A stretch of 64,000 nt of DNA from Myotis daubentonii (GCF_963259705.1 NC_081840.1:3365562-3429561); one strand, 5' to 3'. Counted from the stretch's first letter, positions 11,432 to 23,544 are shown. Translations and numbers: made by a program. The notes: generated by a model not told the origin, from the letters alone.

Positions 11432-12365
11432 CTTCTCCTCCCGCCCTGCACATGCCCGCAGGCCCGGGTGCCCCTCCCTCCACGCGGACAGTGGGGAGAG
11501 CGCGGGGCTCCATCCAGCCTGCTAGTAGGTGGCTTCCCCGTCTATATTTAGAGATAAGGAGTTCATTTAGGGATTAGGGCCGCTGCTTGTCTATGCATCA
11601 TTACGCCTCCACATCTGCTCCTGAGCTGGCAATCAGCAGAATATTGAGAGGAGACATAAAGAAGTCTTCGTGCCGGTCCCCCCCCCCCCCCCCCACACAC
11701 ACACAGCCCTTGTCCCGGCCTCCGCCTTAGCGAGCGGGTGCACGGGAGGAAGCGGGTTTGGGCCACAGAACCAGCCGCGGCCTGGTGCAGAGTCAGCGAA
11801 GGAGAAGCCACTGGGCTTTGACCTGTGACCTGTGCCCGAGCCAGGGGGGGGATGGCGGCGGGGAGGGGGGCCTGGAAGAGTCCAGCGTGGCCGCGCGGGA
11901 GGGCGCTCGGGGCCTGGAGAGCCGGGGCCAGGGCCGTCCTGAGCACCGCCCTGTGGTCGGAGGCCAGACTAGGTGCCATCTCTCTGGGTGGCCTGGGCCC
12001 AGCCCCCTCTGTGGTTCTGTCTCCCCCTCTGAAACATGAGGGGGGTGTCACCTGGCCGAGGGGCTCACCTGGCACAGAGGAGGCGAACACATGAGCTCCG
12101 GCTCCCACTGTCCCCAGCCCAGTGTGGGGGGCGAGGGCCGGTCCAGCTCTGCGTGGAGGGCTGCGCAAGGGAGCCCGGGCGGGGGCAGCTGGCCCAGTCC
12201 TTGGTTCTGGAGGCTCAGAGGGGGCGTCTCGGGCTCCAGCACCAGGGAAGTGAGAGCTGAGTCCCTCCCTGTCTCCCTGGGGACCCCTGGCCAGCCTCCC
12301 CATCTGGCCAGAGGGCGGTGGTGGTGTGCTGGCCCGAGTCCCCTCCCGGGTGGCTGTCCTGCAGT
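11432..12365. other. Unassigned sequence with a poly(C)-CA tract
   Basis: GC-rich; a 17-nt C run at 11678-11694 continues into a short CA repeat. No gene is recognised; the long minus-strand open frame reaching into this region starts in the neighbouring 7-bp array. Confidence 0.45.
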
Positions 12366-12780
12366 GTGGGGTGTGGCGGGTGGGGTGTGGCGTGTGATGT
12401 GTGGCGTGTGGGGTGTGGGGTGTGGCATGTGGCGTGTGGGTGTGGAGTGTGGCGTGTGGCGTGTGGGTGTGGAGTGTGGCGTGTGGTGTGGCGTGTGGCA
12501 TGTGGCGTGTGCCGTGTGTGGAGTGTGGCGTGTGGCGTGTGTGGAGTGTGGAGTGTGGCGTGTGGTGTGTGGAGTGTGGCGTGTGGGGTGTGGAGTGTGG
12601 CATGTGGGGTGTGGAGTGTGGCGTGTGGGGTGTGGGGTGTGGGGTGTGGGGTGTGGGTGTGGAGTGTGGTGTGTGGGGTGTGGCATATGGGGTGTGGTGT
12701 GTAGCATGTGGCGTGTGGGGTGTGGGGTGTGGCGTGTGACGTGTGGCGTGTGGGGTGTGGCATGTGTGGGGTGTGGTGGG
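12366..12780 (+). repeat. 7-bp GTGTGGS array
   Basis: About 415 bp built from GTGTGGC and GTGTGGG units, with GTGTGAT, ATGTGGC and GTGTGGA variants. The unit length is not a multiple of three and the unit has no stop, so long frames run through on both strands. They are not genes. Confidence 0.93.
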
Positions 12781-13741
12781 TTAAACTGCAGGCGTCACTC
12801 TTAGCCCTGCAATGGGCCTCAGATGGCTGGTCCCAGGGAGGCCCACAAAGGAATCTGGCGACTCCTGGCCAGTGGGCTCAGCGACCCAGCTGGCTCGGCT
12901 GGGGCCCCTCTTCTCCTGCCGCCCCCCCCGCCCCCCGGCCACAACCCCAGATGAAGTAACCTCAGCACTGGTCTCCACGGCCCAGCCCAAAGGAGCGCCG
13001 TGTCCCCATGGCACGCCACCGGCCTCCCGGGCGCCTACAATTAGGAGAAAGATGCAAAACAGGGGTTTATGGGATTGCCCTTAACCCCGGTGGCCTCCCT
13101 GGAGGAGGGGGTGCAGTGGGACCGGCCGGAGGAGAGGTGGAAAGGAGGGTGTGAGACGGCGCGCCCCCATGCCCGGCCATCTTGGAGGCCTGGGGACGGC
13201 AAAGGGGCGCACAGAGGTGGAGACCAAGCACAAGAGACCCAGCGTTTCCTAATGGGCCACAGCGAGGGCGGAGAGCAAAGAGCCGGGGGTTCCCACCCGG
13301 GCACCCAGGACCGCCTGGGGGCACCGCCCCTCTCCAACACCAACAATTCCGTGGTTCCGTCTAAGAGCCTGTTTTTCAGAAGTGACGAGCTGGTGCTGAT
13401 TTTCCTGGGAATTTACCCCCGAAACCACAGCCCCTGGTCCCCTGTCCTGCACTGGCTGGGCCATGCCAGCCGCCTCCGGGCACTCTCAGGTAAGTGAACC
13501 CCGCCCTGACCTCATTTTGGGGGACAATTGAGCCTCAACAAACCCCCATTTTTTTTTTCTGTCCCCATTTTAAACTCTGCATTTCATTCTGGCCAGAGAA
13601 CCCTCCTGGCCATGGAAATATTTATGTCTCCGGAACCAGGTTTTGGGGGGCGCTTATCTGGGAGCAGCTGCTGGGGAAGGGGCCGCAGGCCTCTGGGCTC
13701 CCTGCCCTTCATTCCTGTCTAAAGAGAATGTAGAGACAAGG

Positions 13742-13746
<5 letters not shown>
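12781..13746. other. Unassigned sequence
   Basis: GC-rich sequence with no recognised gene or repeat. Confidence 0.4.

Positions 13747-13784
<38 letters not shown>
13747..13784 (+). repeat. GT dinucleotide microsatellite
   Basis: About 38 bp of GT with one TATG interruption, ending in TGCGCACGCG. Confidence 0.95.
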
Positions 13785-13785
<1 letters not shown>

Positions 13786-15028
13786 ACGCGTGTGCAGCAA
13801 GGGCACGGCATATTTCCAGGCCTTAAAAAAAAAGAAGAAAAATAAATTTCTGAATAAGAATGGCCCGTGTACTGTGACCGCAGGGCAAATGCAAATGCCC
13901 GTTTTCAAACACAGGGGCGTGAATTCTTATTAGGAGTTGGCGACTGCGCCTCCACGCAGGCCGTTGCATATTTATAAGTGCGAGGCACCTGGCTCCCCAC
14001 TTCAGGGCTGGCCTTCCCAGCACCCCTGCCCCTGTCATCGGAGGGAAGAAGAAGGAAAAGGAGGAGGAGGCCAAACCCCAAGACCAGCGCGTGGGTCCTA
14101 AAGCGTTAAGGGAACCGGAGAGCAGAGAAGACGGCGGAAGCGGGAGCCGTCCAGCCAGCCCCCGCGAAGATCTTTTTAGTGTCAGCTCAAATGTACACAA
14201 ATAGCGGATGATGGTCTCCTTTATTGGACTAACATTTATCCAGTAATACCCACACGCGCTTAAAACCAGGGAGGCCTCCTCCTCAGGTGTTCATTTGAAT
14301 AGAAATAGCTGAATGAGTGTTTTTATAATTGATCCCCCGAGAACTGAGTGTCTAGTGCTGCATAACCAACGTTTCCCATTGCTGGGTTTTTCTCCCCCCC
14401 CAATTGCCACTCTGCAAAATTAGGGTTTTGTACAGTTTTGATACGAGAATTAACCTCCCACGTGCCAAACCCCGGAGAGTGGCGTCGGCTTCCCCACCAG
14501 CCCCAAGAGCGTCGGGCTGCCCTGGGGAGAATGCTCCCTCGCTCTGGCCAGCAGAGGGGTTGATGGAGGCCGCGGAGGCAGAGGGAGCGGCTCCCGCACA
14601 CGCCAGTGGTCTCAGGCTTCTGACTTTCTCCTTTTGCATTCAGCAGGTTAAGCCTCGAACTCACCAGAAACTCCGGAGGGTCGGCTCTGGCCTGGCTTTG
14701 CATCTGTGGATGGACGCCTTGAGGACAGCATGAAAAATACGGCCGAGGAGTCTACTCGAGAAAATGCAATGACTACGGATGGGGTCACGTGGGCGCTAGA
14801 TGTATGGGGGGTCGCTTCGTCAACGACGTGTGTACTCACTGTGGTACACCCGAGCCTGATGTCATATGTCAACTGTGATAGAAAAAATAAATGAAGCTTT
14901 TCTTTCCTCTCCGTCCAGGGCTTTGTCAAGTGCTTTTTCTTCATATTCACGCTAGTGATTATAGGGTTATAATCAGAGTATATGCTCAGGGTAGAAAATC
15001 TGAAAACGATGGAGAAATATAAAGTGGA
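13785..15028. other. Unassigned sequence
   Basis: Mixed composition. The part from 14190 to 14345 is AT-rich and free of recognised repeats, so it could be conserved noncoding sequence. No gene is seen. Confidence 0.4.
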
Positions 15029-15235
15029 GCCCAGCGGGCGTGGCTCAGTGGTTGAGGTTTGACCTATGAACCAGGAGGTCATGTTTGATTCCTGGTCAAG
15101 GGCACATGCCTGGGTTGCTGGCTCGATCCCCAGTGTGGGGTGTGCAGGAGGCAGCCGATCAATGATTCTCTCTCATTGATGTTTCTATCTCCCTCACCCT
15201 CTCCCTTCCTCTCTGAAATCAATTAAAACAAAGTT
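15029..15235 (+). mobile_element. Ves-type tRNA SINE, plus strand
   Basis: Begins GCCCAGCGGGCGTGGCTCAG, with the TATGAACCAGGAGGTCATG head type, then GGCTCGATCCCCAGTGTGG, the stem region and a CTCTGAAATCAATTAAAAC tail. Confidence 0.94.
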
Positions 15236-15462
15236 GAAAATAAATTTTGCCCCCAATTCATCACTCAGGGCTGAACACGCGTATTTTTGTCCAGTCGTTT
15301 CCTGTGTGTGTATGCAATTGGGATCATCCTACACATGGTTTCGTGGCCCCTCTCCCCCCTTTAAGGCAGCGATGAGCATCTTCGTGCTGGAGTCAGGGTG
15401 TCCTTCTCAGCACAGCCATGCACATGGCCATCATGGCTGTGGTTGAATGGATTTAGTCACCA

Positions 15463-16368
15463 TGGTGAGGGCAGTGATGGCGGTGATGACGGTGATGGTG
15501 GTGATGGAGGTGATGATGATGATGGCGGTGATGGAAGTGATGGCGGTGATGGAAGTGATGGCGGTGATGGTGGTGATGGTGGTGATGGCAGTGATGGCGG
15601 TGATGGCGGTGATGGAAGTGATGGCGGTGATGGTGGTGATGGAAGTGGTGGTGGTGATGGAAGTGATGGTGGCGATGGTGGTGATGGCGGTGATGATGGT
15701 GATGGCGGTGATGGCAGTGATGATGGTGATGGTGGTGATGGAAGTGATGATGGTGATGGTGGTGATGGCAGTGATGATGGTGATTGCGGTGATGGCGGTG
15801 ATGATAGTGATGATGGTGATGGCGGTGATGGAAGTGATGGTGGTGATGGTGGTGATGGTGGTGATGGAAGTGATGATGGTGATGGCGGTGATGGAAGTGA
15901 TGGTGGTGATGGAAGTGATGGTGGTGATGGAAGTGATGGTGGTGATGGTGGTGATGGAAGTGATGATGGTGATGGCGGTGATGATAGTGATGATGGTGAT
16001 GGTGGTGATGGCAGTGATGATGGTGATTGCGGTGATGGCGGTGATGATAGTGATGATGGTGATGGTGGTGATGGAAGTGATGGTGGTGATGGTGGTGATG
16101 GTGGTGATGGAAGTGATGATGGTGATGGCGGTGATGGAAGTGATGGTGGTGATGGAAGTGATGGTGGTGATGGAAGTGATGGTGGTGATGGCGGTGATGG
16201 AAGTGATGGTGGTGATGGTGGTGATGATAGTGATGATGGTGATGGTGGTGATGGAAGTGATGATGGTGATTGTGGTGATGGAAGTGATGGTGGTGATGGC
16301 GGTGATGGTGGTGATGGAAGTGATGGTGGTGATTGCGGTGATAGAAGTGATGGCGGTGATGGCGGTGA
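15463..16368 (+). repeat. GATGGY/GGT array with a 243-bp higher-order unit
   Basis: About 900 bp built from GGTGAT, GGCGAT, GGAAGTGAT and GATGAT words, essentially a degenerate trinucleotide and 9-bp repeat. A rare marker word, GGTGATTGCGG, recurs exactly 243 bp apart (15778 and 16021), and the flanking word order repeats with it, so there is a second-order period of 243 bp. One plus frame reads as Gly-Asp runs, another as Met-Val runs, and a minus frame as Ser-Pro runs. All three are open because the words lack stops; none is evidence of a gene. Confidence 0.94.
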
Positions 16369-19300
16369 GCCGGGAGTCGCTGTTTTGACCGTGAACAAAG
16401 GACTGTCCCTGGCCCTGTGAGGGAGGCTTTGGGAAAACGTGCCCTTTGTGGGCGAGAAGGGACGGAAAAGCAGTCTCAGGGCAGACTGAGCAGTCTTCAC
16501 CAAGGGAGGCCCCAGGGGCTCAGGGGGCAGGGGCCGAGGGCGGGAGCCCTGAGAGCCGGGCCTGGTCCCCAGCCCCTGGCCACATGCTCTGAGCCCCCTG
16601 GCCACACGCCCCTTCCCGCTCGGTCAGCCCTATAGGGGCAGCGCCCCCTGCAGCACAGAGCAGAGCACCCTGGCTCCACCCCGGACTCTGTGTCACATGA
16701 CAGGGTTTCTGGAGGTGGCGGCGCCAGAGGGGCTAGCTCAGCAACCACACCATTTCCAAGGCGCCACCGTGTCCAGGCCACCAGCATTCTCTCATGAAGC
16801 CGCAGGAGGGAAGGGGCCGCTTCTGCACACGCGGTGTCTGATCTGCAAGGACAGCTTCTGCCGGCGACTCGTGGTCCCAGAGGGGATGCCCGCTCCCAGC
16901 TGTCCCGGCTGAACCCCGTGTCTTCATCTCCCGGCACCCCTCCTCCATGGCCGGGGCCACCTCAGCCGGCAGGGTCCTGCGGTCCCAGGGGCTCTTTGGG
17001 GAGAGGATCCCCGCTCTCTGCAGCCGCCGTCCTCGTGCTCACGTCGGTAGCTCGAGGCCCGTCCTGCTGGTTCTCTCTGCCTTCCCAGCGACAGACACCT
17101 GCCAGGAAAGGGGCCTGCTCCCGGGCCAGGGGCAGACGTCGCCAACAAACCACAGGGCCAGCCCTCCGGACACAGGGCCTGTGGCTCACGAGGGAGTCGG
17201 TGCGTGAAGGTGAACTCTGCGTCTGGGCTCCGTCACCCTCTCCTCCCCCCGGGGGGATGGCTTTGTGCCCGAGGCCTCCAGAGGCCGACTCTGTGGGCGC
17301 AAGAACGCGTGGGGGAGTCTGTCCGCAGGCCAGCGAGGTGCCAAGTGAACTGAATTCCTGGACACACATACACTTATATCCACTCACCAAACATACAGAA
17401 CACAAGCAAGCGCAGGCTGGCGATGAGACCACCACAGACCTTGTCCAGGTGTGGGTGATGGAGGCGCCCACGGTGAGTGTCCAGCACGGCCACCCGGGGA
17501 TCGCGGGCTCAGCGACGGGAGCAGTTCCAACAGGATCCTAAAGGCTCCCCTGCCTCCCTGCCCCAGGCCCCCTCACGCCCATGCTGCACAGCCGGAGGGG
17601 GGCCCCCCGGGGAGCCCTCAGTTTGAAATCAGCGCCCCTCCTGGGACCGTGACCTCTCTGAGGTCAGTCTCCTACCCTGAGGGGGGGGGAGTGGCCTTGC
17701 CTCAGGTCTTGGGGAAGGTTAAGGTCGCAGCTTCAAGTGCTGCACACGGTGCACACAGCAGGCGCTTAATGAATGCCCGTCCTCGCTTCCTGTCCCCCTC
17801 CCCACCCTCGCCCTTCTCTGTAGGGCCCTCCATCCCAAAGCCGATGCCTTTTGGGTTTTAAGATTTGGCCTCTCCCAGCCCAAGGCCAGACTCACTCCAT
17901 TTGAAAGTCCAGATCCCAGATCTCAGTGCGGATGAAAAGGTGACGTTGCAACTTTACGCCAGGAGCAGATCCAGGCTTTGGGGAGCCTGGAGCTTATCCG
18001 TCTGGGGTGCCCTCTGACAAACTATGAATTGGGCTCAGGGCTGCGGAGGGGGAGGGGCCTGGCAGTGAGGCCTGGCCGGGAGCGTCATTAGCTTTCCATC
18101 CGTGGGGGCGGGGCTGGGGACGCTGCCTGCTGTGCCTCAGGGCCTGGACCCACCGCTGCCGCCTCCTTGCAGCCCTCCTGGGTGGCCGGCTGTCTGTAAG
18201 CCCAAGAGCAGAGCCTGGGGAGAGGGAGGCAGCCGAGGTGGGGACCTCCCACCCCTTCATTTGCACCAGGTTTGTCAGCTCTGGGCAAAGCCCTGCACCT
18301 CGCCAGGTCTGCTCTGGAAATCTGGCCGCCATCCCGCCAGGAGCTCCCCCTGCCGGCCTCTGCCCTGGGACTGGGAGGTGCCAGCCCGCAGGAAGCTGGG
18401 GTGGGGCTGCGCCCGGCCAGGCCTGGGCCCTCCTGGCTGCGATGAGGCTTCTGGCACCTGGGCCCGGGCTGCCACCCCTCCCTCCTGTCCTTCCTCCTCC
18501 CCAATGACCCCCCACTCCCTTCCTCCCCACTCCCCAGCCTTCTCCCTGCTCCCTCTTCCTCTCCTTCTCCCCTCCCTGCCTCCTCCAGCCTCCTGCAGGG
18601 TAGCCGAGCCCTGGAATATTCTCCCTCTGGACGCCCCTGCTCAGGTCTGCGACCCCCCGCCCCCCACTGTGCGGACCCAGCCGCGCTGAGACGTCCCCGG
18701 GAGGACGGAGCCGTCCAGTTGCCTGGAAAGGGCTGACAGCAGACACAGCCCCGGTCGGTCGGGGAGCGGGTCCCCGGCCAGCTGGTGAGGGATGGGCCGG
18801 CGCCAGGTAATTACTGCGGGTGCAGAGGTCGCCGCTGCCGAGCCCTGCGCACTAATCAACACAAACAGGACATCTGTGTCCAGGAGCGCAGCAAACCAGG
18901 CAACCGGCACCAGGAGTTTCTGCAGCCCGAGAGCGAGAGCGCCCCCCCCCCCTTCTCCACCTAGGAGGCCTCGCAACTCCTCTGGTCCTGGGGGAACAGG
19001 GCGCTGGAGGTGCGGCAGGCCGGGCCTTTCCCCAGAGGCTCTGAGCACCCTGTGCTGGGGAGGGGAGGGGAGGGGGGTGAGGGGTCAGGGTGGGGGGCGC
19101 GGGGGAGGGGCTGAGGGCTGAGGCTGCTCCCTCCCTCAGGTCTCCTCCACTCTCAGTATGTCGGAGCCAGGGCTTTCCAACGTGGTGGTGGGGCCGTCGG
19201 AAGCCACGGGGGCCACAGAGGGTGCCGGGTCCTGCGGAGTTAAGACCTGTTAGCGCGTGAGGGGTGATGCCAGGAAGCCAGAGCCCTCAGACCTGCCATT

Positions 19301-20040
19301 CCCGCTGCACAGCCTCGGCCACACGCCTGATGCCTGGGGTCTACCCACCCAGCGCCCTGGCTGGCAGCTCCGCAGGCGCCTTCTCCAGGCGCCCTCAGGC
19401 CTCAGGCTGCGAGCCGCCCAGGGCGGGGCCGCCTCCAGGGCCCCAGGTCCGAGGCCAGGACAAGCCCCCCCCCCCCCCCCCCCCCCGCACAGGCCGGGAC
19501 CCGTGGATGGTGAACGGATGAGCGAGTGGCTATTTCGGGGGCAGTTTTATCCAGAACCGTCTTAGGATGAGATGCCCATCCTGGACCAGCAGAGGCCTTC
19601 CACCTGCGACTCTCAGAGGACAGACGCCTAGACGACCCGGCCCGGAGGCCTAAGGTCACGCAGGGAGGTGGGACGTGGGGACCGGACGTGGCCTCCTGTC
19701 ATCCAGGCGGGTGTGGGCCAGGGGCTGTTCATTCGCAGGCTCGCCAGGTGGTCGGGTACGTGGGGAGGGGAAGGAAGCCGTGGGGCTGCCTGTCTGTGGG
19801 AAGGAGATGAGAGAGAGAAGACTCATTCAGGGCCTCATGGGAGGAGAGCACGGGACAGCCCCCCCCCCCCCCCGCACTTCCGGTCACAGCTGGTCTGCCC
19901 GGGAGGAGTGGTGCGTCCTCCTAGGACAGTTGGGACCCTGGAGGCCCTGAGAGAGTCCTGCCAATGGCCCGGCAGACGTGGGCTCCACGTCCAGCTCCGT
20001 TACTGACGGGAGAGCAACTTAGACAGAGTTTCATCTTTTT
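16369..20040. other. Unassigned GC-rich sequence, 3.7 kb
   Basis: No gene is recognised. Visible landmarks are a C/T-rich stretch at 18474-18596, a G-rich stretch with many GGGG runs at 19058-19122 that could form G-quadruplexes, poly(C) runs at 19465-19486 and 19859-19873, and a possible L2/MIR tail remnant near 17735-17780 (CAGGCGCTTAATGAATG). Confidence 0.45.
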
Positions 20041-20047
20041 TAATCTT

Positions 20048-20269
20048 AAAAAAAACCATATATTTTTATTGATTTCAGAGAGAAAGGGAGAGGGAGGGAG
20101 AAAGAAAAACATCAGTGATGAGAGAGAATCATTGGTCGGCTGCCTTCTGCACGCCCCCAACTGGGGATCAAGCCCCTCAACCCAGGCATGTGCCCTTGAC
20201 CAGAATCGAACCCAGGACCCTTCAGTTCGCAGGCCGATGCTCTATCCACTGAGCCACACCAGCCAGGGC
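20048..20269 (-). mobile_element. Ves-type tRNA SINE
   Basis: Reverse-strand copy with a full tRNA head ending GAGCCACACCAGCCAGGGC and a CCCTTCAGTTCGCAGGCC head type. A short duplication TAATCTT at 20041-20047 and 20270-20276 probably marks the target site. Confidence 0.94.
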
Positions 20270-20319
20270 TAATCTTTATGAATCTTGATGGTGAATTCAT
20301 GTTCGGGGTTTCTCAGAGG

Positions 20320-20420
20320 TCGGGGTGATATAGGACCTGTGCAAGCACCCAGTGCAATGCCTGGCACAGTAAATGCCACATAAATGCTCCTCCCTAAGCC
20401 GTGTGAGCAGGTGTATGGTA
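20320..20420 (+). mobile_element. L2/MIR 3' tail remnant
   Basis: CAATGCCTGGCACAGTAAATG followed by CACATAAATGCTC follows the 3' end pattern of old L2/MIR repeats. The remnant is short and diverged. Confidence 0.4.
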
Positions 20421-20454
20421 GATGCTCAGGGCGATTCAAAATAAGTACTATGGG

Positions 20455-20592
20455 CCGGTCTGTGTGGCTCAGCGGTTGAGCGTGGACCCGGGAGTCAAGA
20501 GGTCCTGGTTTGACTACGGTGAGGGCACATGCCCGGGTTGCGGGCTCGATCCCCAGCAGGGAGTGTGCAGGAGGCAGCTGATCGATGATGCC
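20455..20592 (+). mobile_element. 3'-truncated, tailless Ves-type SINE
   Basis: The copy has an intact tRNA-like head (GTGTGGCTCAGCGGTTGAGC and GGTTTGACTACGG) and the GGGCTCGATCCCCAGCAGGG block. It then stops after CTGATCGATGATG, with no pyrimidine-rich body, no CTGAAATCAAT and no A tail. A perfect duplication AAGTACTATGGG still flanks it at 20443-20454 and 20593-20604, overlapping the SINE's first G residues. The truncation therefore happened at insertion and is not later decay. Confidence 0.88.
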
Positions 20593-21099
20593 AAGTACTA
20601 TGGGTTTCTAGCCTTAAGTCTGCATTTTGTTAGGGAGTTAAAGGACAGCCTGGGGAAAGTCACACTGTCGTAGTCCGAGGGCCTGATTACGTCGTAGCAT
20701 TCGTCAGGACTCTTGATGGCAAGTGACAGAAAGCCACTCAAATGGCTCGAGCAGATTCTTGTAACCAAACAGACCAAGGGTAGCTTCCTGCACAACTGGC
20801 GCAGGGGCCCGAGCGATGCCGGTGGGACCTGGCCTTGGACTCGCTGTCTCTGGGAGGGCTCCATCCTCACGCAGACTGCCCCTCATGGTGCCAAGGCAGC
20901 TGCCAGAACTCCAGGTTCACACCCACCCTCCCAGGGCCAATGGGAAGAAATGCTTCTCTCTCTTTTCAGCACAAGGGGAAGGCTTAGAAATGAACGGCGT
21001 TGACTCGGGTGGCCTGGCTTGGGCCCTGTGCCCGTTCGTGAACCAGCACGTACAGAGGAGAGGTTGCAGTGTTGCTCTCAGCTCTTCCCACTCCTTCCT

Positions 21100-21515
21100 C
21101 TCACAGGGTTACACACCCCCTGCCCCTGCCATCTGACTTGCAGTGCCTCCTCTGGGAGGGGTTTGCTGCCCTGCTCACTGACCTTGAGCTTGGCATGGGA
21201 TTCGCTTCAGTCAATGGCCTGTGAGCTGACGTGATGGGAGTCATGACTGAGCGGAAGTGTTAGGAGCTTTAACGTCAGGGGTTCGCACCAACTCTGGTCC
21301 TCTTTTCCCTCTGGAAATGTCACAAATAGAGGCTAGATCTGAAAATAAAGGAGACACATGGGATAGAAATAAAGAAGACACACGGAACAGAGCCGCAGCT
21401 CACCGGAAGGCTACATGAGATAAATTCGAGAGCTGACTGTTCGCCGCTGTGAGTCACAGAGGTTGGGGATGTTTGTTACTAGGCACTACCCAGTAAAAGC
21501 TGACTGATACAAACA
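21100..21515 (+). mobile_element. Old interspersed mammalian repeat, family not assigned
   Basis: The part containing GTCAATGGCCTGTGAGCTGACGTG, and the end GTTTGTTACTAGGCACTACCC with AGCTGACTGATAC, follow a pattern I associate with old mammalian interspersed repeats that end in a GTTTGTTACxxAGCA motif. I cannot name the family from memory. Confidence 0.4.
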
Positions 21516-22007
21516 GGGAGTGATGCTGGGCAGGCAGGCACAACAGGTATGTCCCGGAGAGGCAAGAAGGGGCTAGATTCTGAAAGCTCTGTGAGTTCCG
21601 AGAGAAAGCCCCGGGGTTGGCTTGGGGGTTCTGGAGTGGTTGTTGTGGCTCTTTGGTGAGTTTACCGAACCTGCTGAGACGCTCAGGAGCTGGCTGTCTA
21701 GGTCCTTACTGCACGGATCCGATGGAGTCTTGTCCTGGATTCAGGATTCTCTGAGGGTTTCTCTGTAAAATGTAGCTCTGCTCACATTACTTCCTCGTTG
21801 AATATCCCTCAGTGGGTCCCCAGTGCCCGCCGCCACCGTCCCAGGGTGTGGCCACTGTATGTGTCCGTGAGCCACACTGCGCGATTCCTGTTCAGTGTCA
21901 TTGAGTTAGAACGTGGGGGCTTAAACCGGGTTCTGGCCTGACCCTCTGCTTGGGGTCCCGCAGCCTCAGTCCTGATGGTGGTGGGGCGGGCGGGGGCGGG
22001 GGGAGAG
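21516..22007. other. Unassigned sequence
   Basis: No gene or repeat recognised. Confidence 0.4.
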
Positions 22008-22009
22008 AA

Positions 22010-22053
<44 letters not shown>
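22008..22053 (+). repeat. GA microsatellite
   Basis: Nearly pure GA repeat following a G-rich stretch. Confidence 0.95.
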
Positions 22054-22054
<1 letters not shown>

Positions 22055-22509
22055 TACAACCCTCCTCAGTTATGTGAGGGACCACGGAGGAGCCACGAGC
22101 TGCCTACTGCTTCTGCTGGCGGATCCGGGCTCCCTTTGTCGCGCCTTGTTTTGGTCCTTTGGCCACACGGAGAAAGTGGCCTCACCCACATCCAGGCTCT
22201 CGCTGCCCACTGCCTGCCCTCCCCAGCCTCCTGCAGGCCCCGTCCCCAGGCCCTGGGCCACTGGTGCCTGGTGGGGAGGGATCTGGAACCCTCCTCCCGC
22301 TGCCCATGGATCTGGGTGCCATGGAGAAGGAGGGGCCTCTGGAAGCCCCTCTCCCTTCCCAAATCAGCCCCCTCCCCACCCATCCCAGCCCCTCTCCACA
22401 TCCCATCCCAACCCTCACCCCATCCCATCCCAATCCTGGCCTCAGCCCCTCTCAGCCCCCTCTCTGAGCTCCTAGCATGTTGCCTACTGTGTGGTCATAG
22501 GCTTTTGAC
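22054..22509. other. Unassigned sequence with a CATCC-rich end
   Basis: GC-rich sequence; 22360-22445 is a loose CATCC/CCCAT repeat. No gene is seen. Confidence 0.45.
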
Positions 22510-22521
22510 TATGTCATCTTT

Positions 22522-22722
22522 TCAAAAAAAATATATGTTTTTTATTTCAGAGAGGAAGAGAGAGAGAGAAACATCAACGATGAGAGAGAATCATTGATTG
22601 GCTGCATCCTGCACGCCCCCTACTGGGGATCTAGCCTGCAACCCAGGCATGTGCCCTTGACTGGAATCAAACCTGGCTCCTAGGTCAACGCTCAACCACT
22701 GAGCCACGCTGGCCAGGCTTAT
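22522..22722 (-). mobile_element. Ves-type tRNA SINE
   Basis: Reverse-strand copy with head ending GAGCCACGCTGGCCAGGCT. Target-site duplication TATGTCATCTTT (22510-22521) against TACGTCATCTTT (22723-22734), with one mismatch. Confidence 0.95.
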
Positions 22723-22734
22723 TACGTCATCTTT

Positions 22735-23296
22735 ACGTATGTTTTCCTTCTGGCTATGAAACTGATCTGTGCCCATGTGGGACATTTGGGAAACACACAA
22801 AAGGACAGAGATGAGAGTGACTGGTCGTTCCGGTTGCCATGGGCACCGTGACCCTGTCGGGATGGCGTCTCTTTGCTTTTCTTGCTTCTGTTTTTGAGGA
22901 GGTTCCCTCAGCGTGGCCTTCTGAGCTGTCTACTGAGCTTGCCATGTCTTCATCACATGTGTAACTTCCGAGGCCCTGTTTTGCTCTCTGCGTCCTCCTT
23001 TTATTGCTGTTTTACTAACATCATCTTATTTATCAGAGGCCGTCTTTCCCATGGCTTCTGTGCCTGTTTCCTTAGCATTTTAAATGTCGTCTACCTTTCC
23101 CTTAAAGACTCCTGCCCAGTCTGGTGGCCGTGTGTGGTGGGCCTTGGCTGTCTGTCCACAGCTAAGAGTGAGGCACTGAAAAGCCGAGTGGGAGCTGGGG
23201 GCAGGGCCGGGGCCTGCGGGCTGACGCTTCTCGCAGAGCTGGCTGGGTGGCGTCTGGTCATTCCCTTGGGGGGAGGGGGTTCCCCAATGTCAAGGT
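22735..23296. other. Unassigned sequence
   Basis: No gene or repeat recognised. Confidence 0.4.
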
Positions 23297-23304
23297 CTCT
23301 AGAT

Positions 23305-23536
23305 CAGTGGCGAACCTTTTGAGCTCGGCGTGTCAGCATTTTGAAAAACCCTAACTTAACTCTGGTGCCGTGTCACATATAGACATTTTTTGATATTTGC
23401 CACCATAGCAAAACAAAGACTTACATTTTTGATATTTATTTTATATATTTAAATGCCACTTAACACAGAAAAATCAACCAAAAAAATGAGTTCGCGTGTC
23501 ACCTCTGACACGCGTGTCAGAGGTTCGCCATCACTG
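23305..23536 (-). mobile_element. Nonautonomous hAT element, family A, copy 2
   Basis: Reverse orientation relative to the copies at 7080 and 34456, with the same ends and AT-rich core. A perfect 8-bp target duplication CTCTAGAT flanks it (23297-23304 and 23537-23544). A 2-bp deletion in one terminal repeat (CAGTGGCGAACC where the other copies have CAGTGATGG) sits in the sequence a transposase would bind. Confidence 0.94.
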
Positions 23537-23544
23537 CTCTAGAT

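Noticed and set aside
11563..12763. Minus-strand frames with Thr-Pro-His-rich ends, up to 346 codons
   Set aside because: The 7-bp array supplies the open length; the non-repeat part has no recognisable domain.
15398..16605. Frames of 313 to 382 codons reading Gly-Asp, Met-Val and Ser-Pro
   Set aside because: Degenerate trinucleotide array; all three are translations of the same simple repeat.
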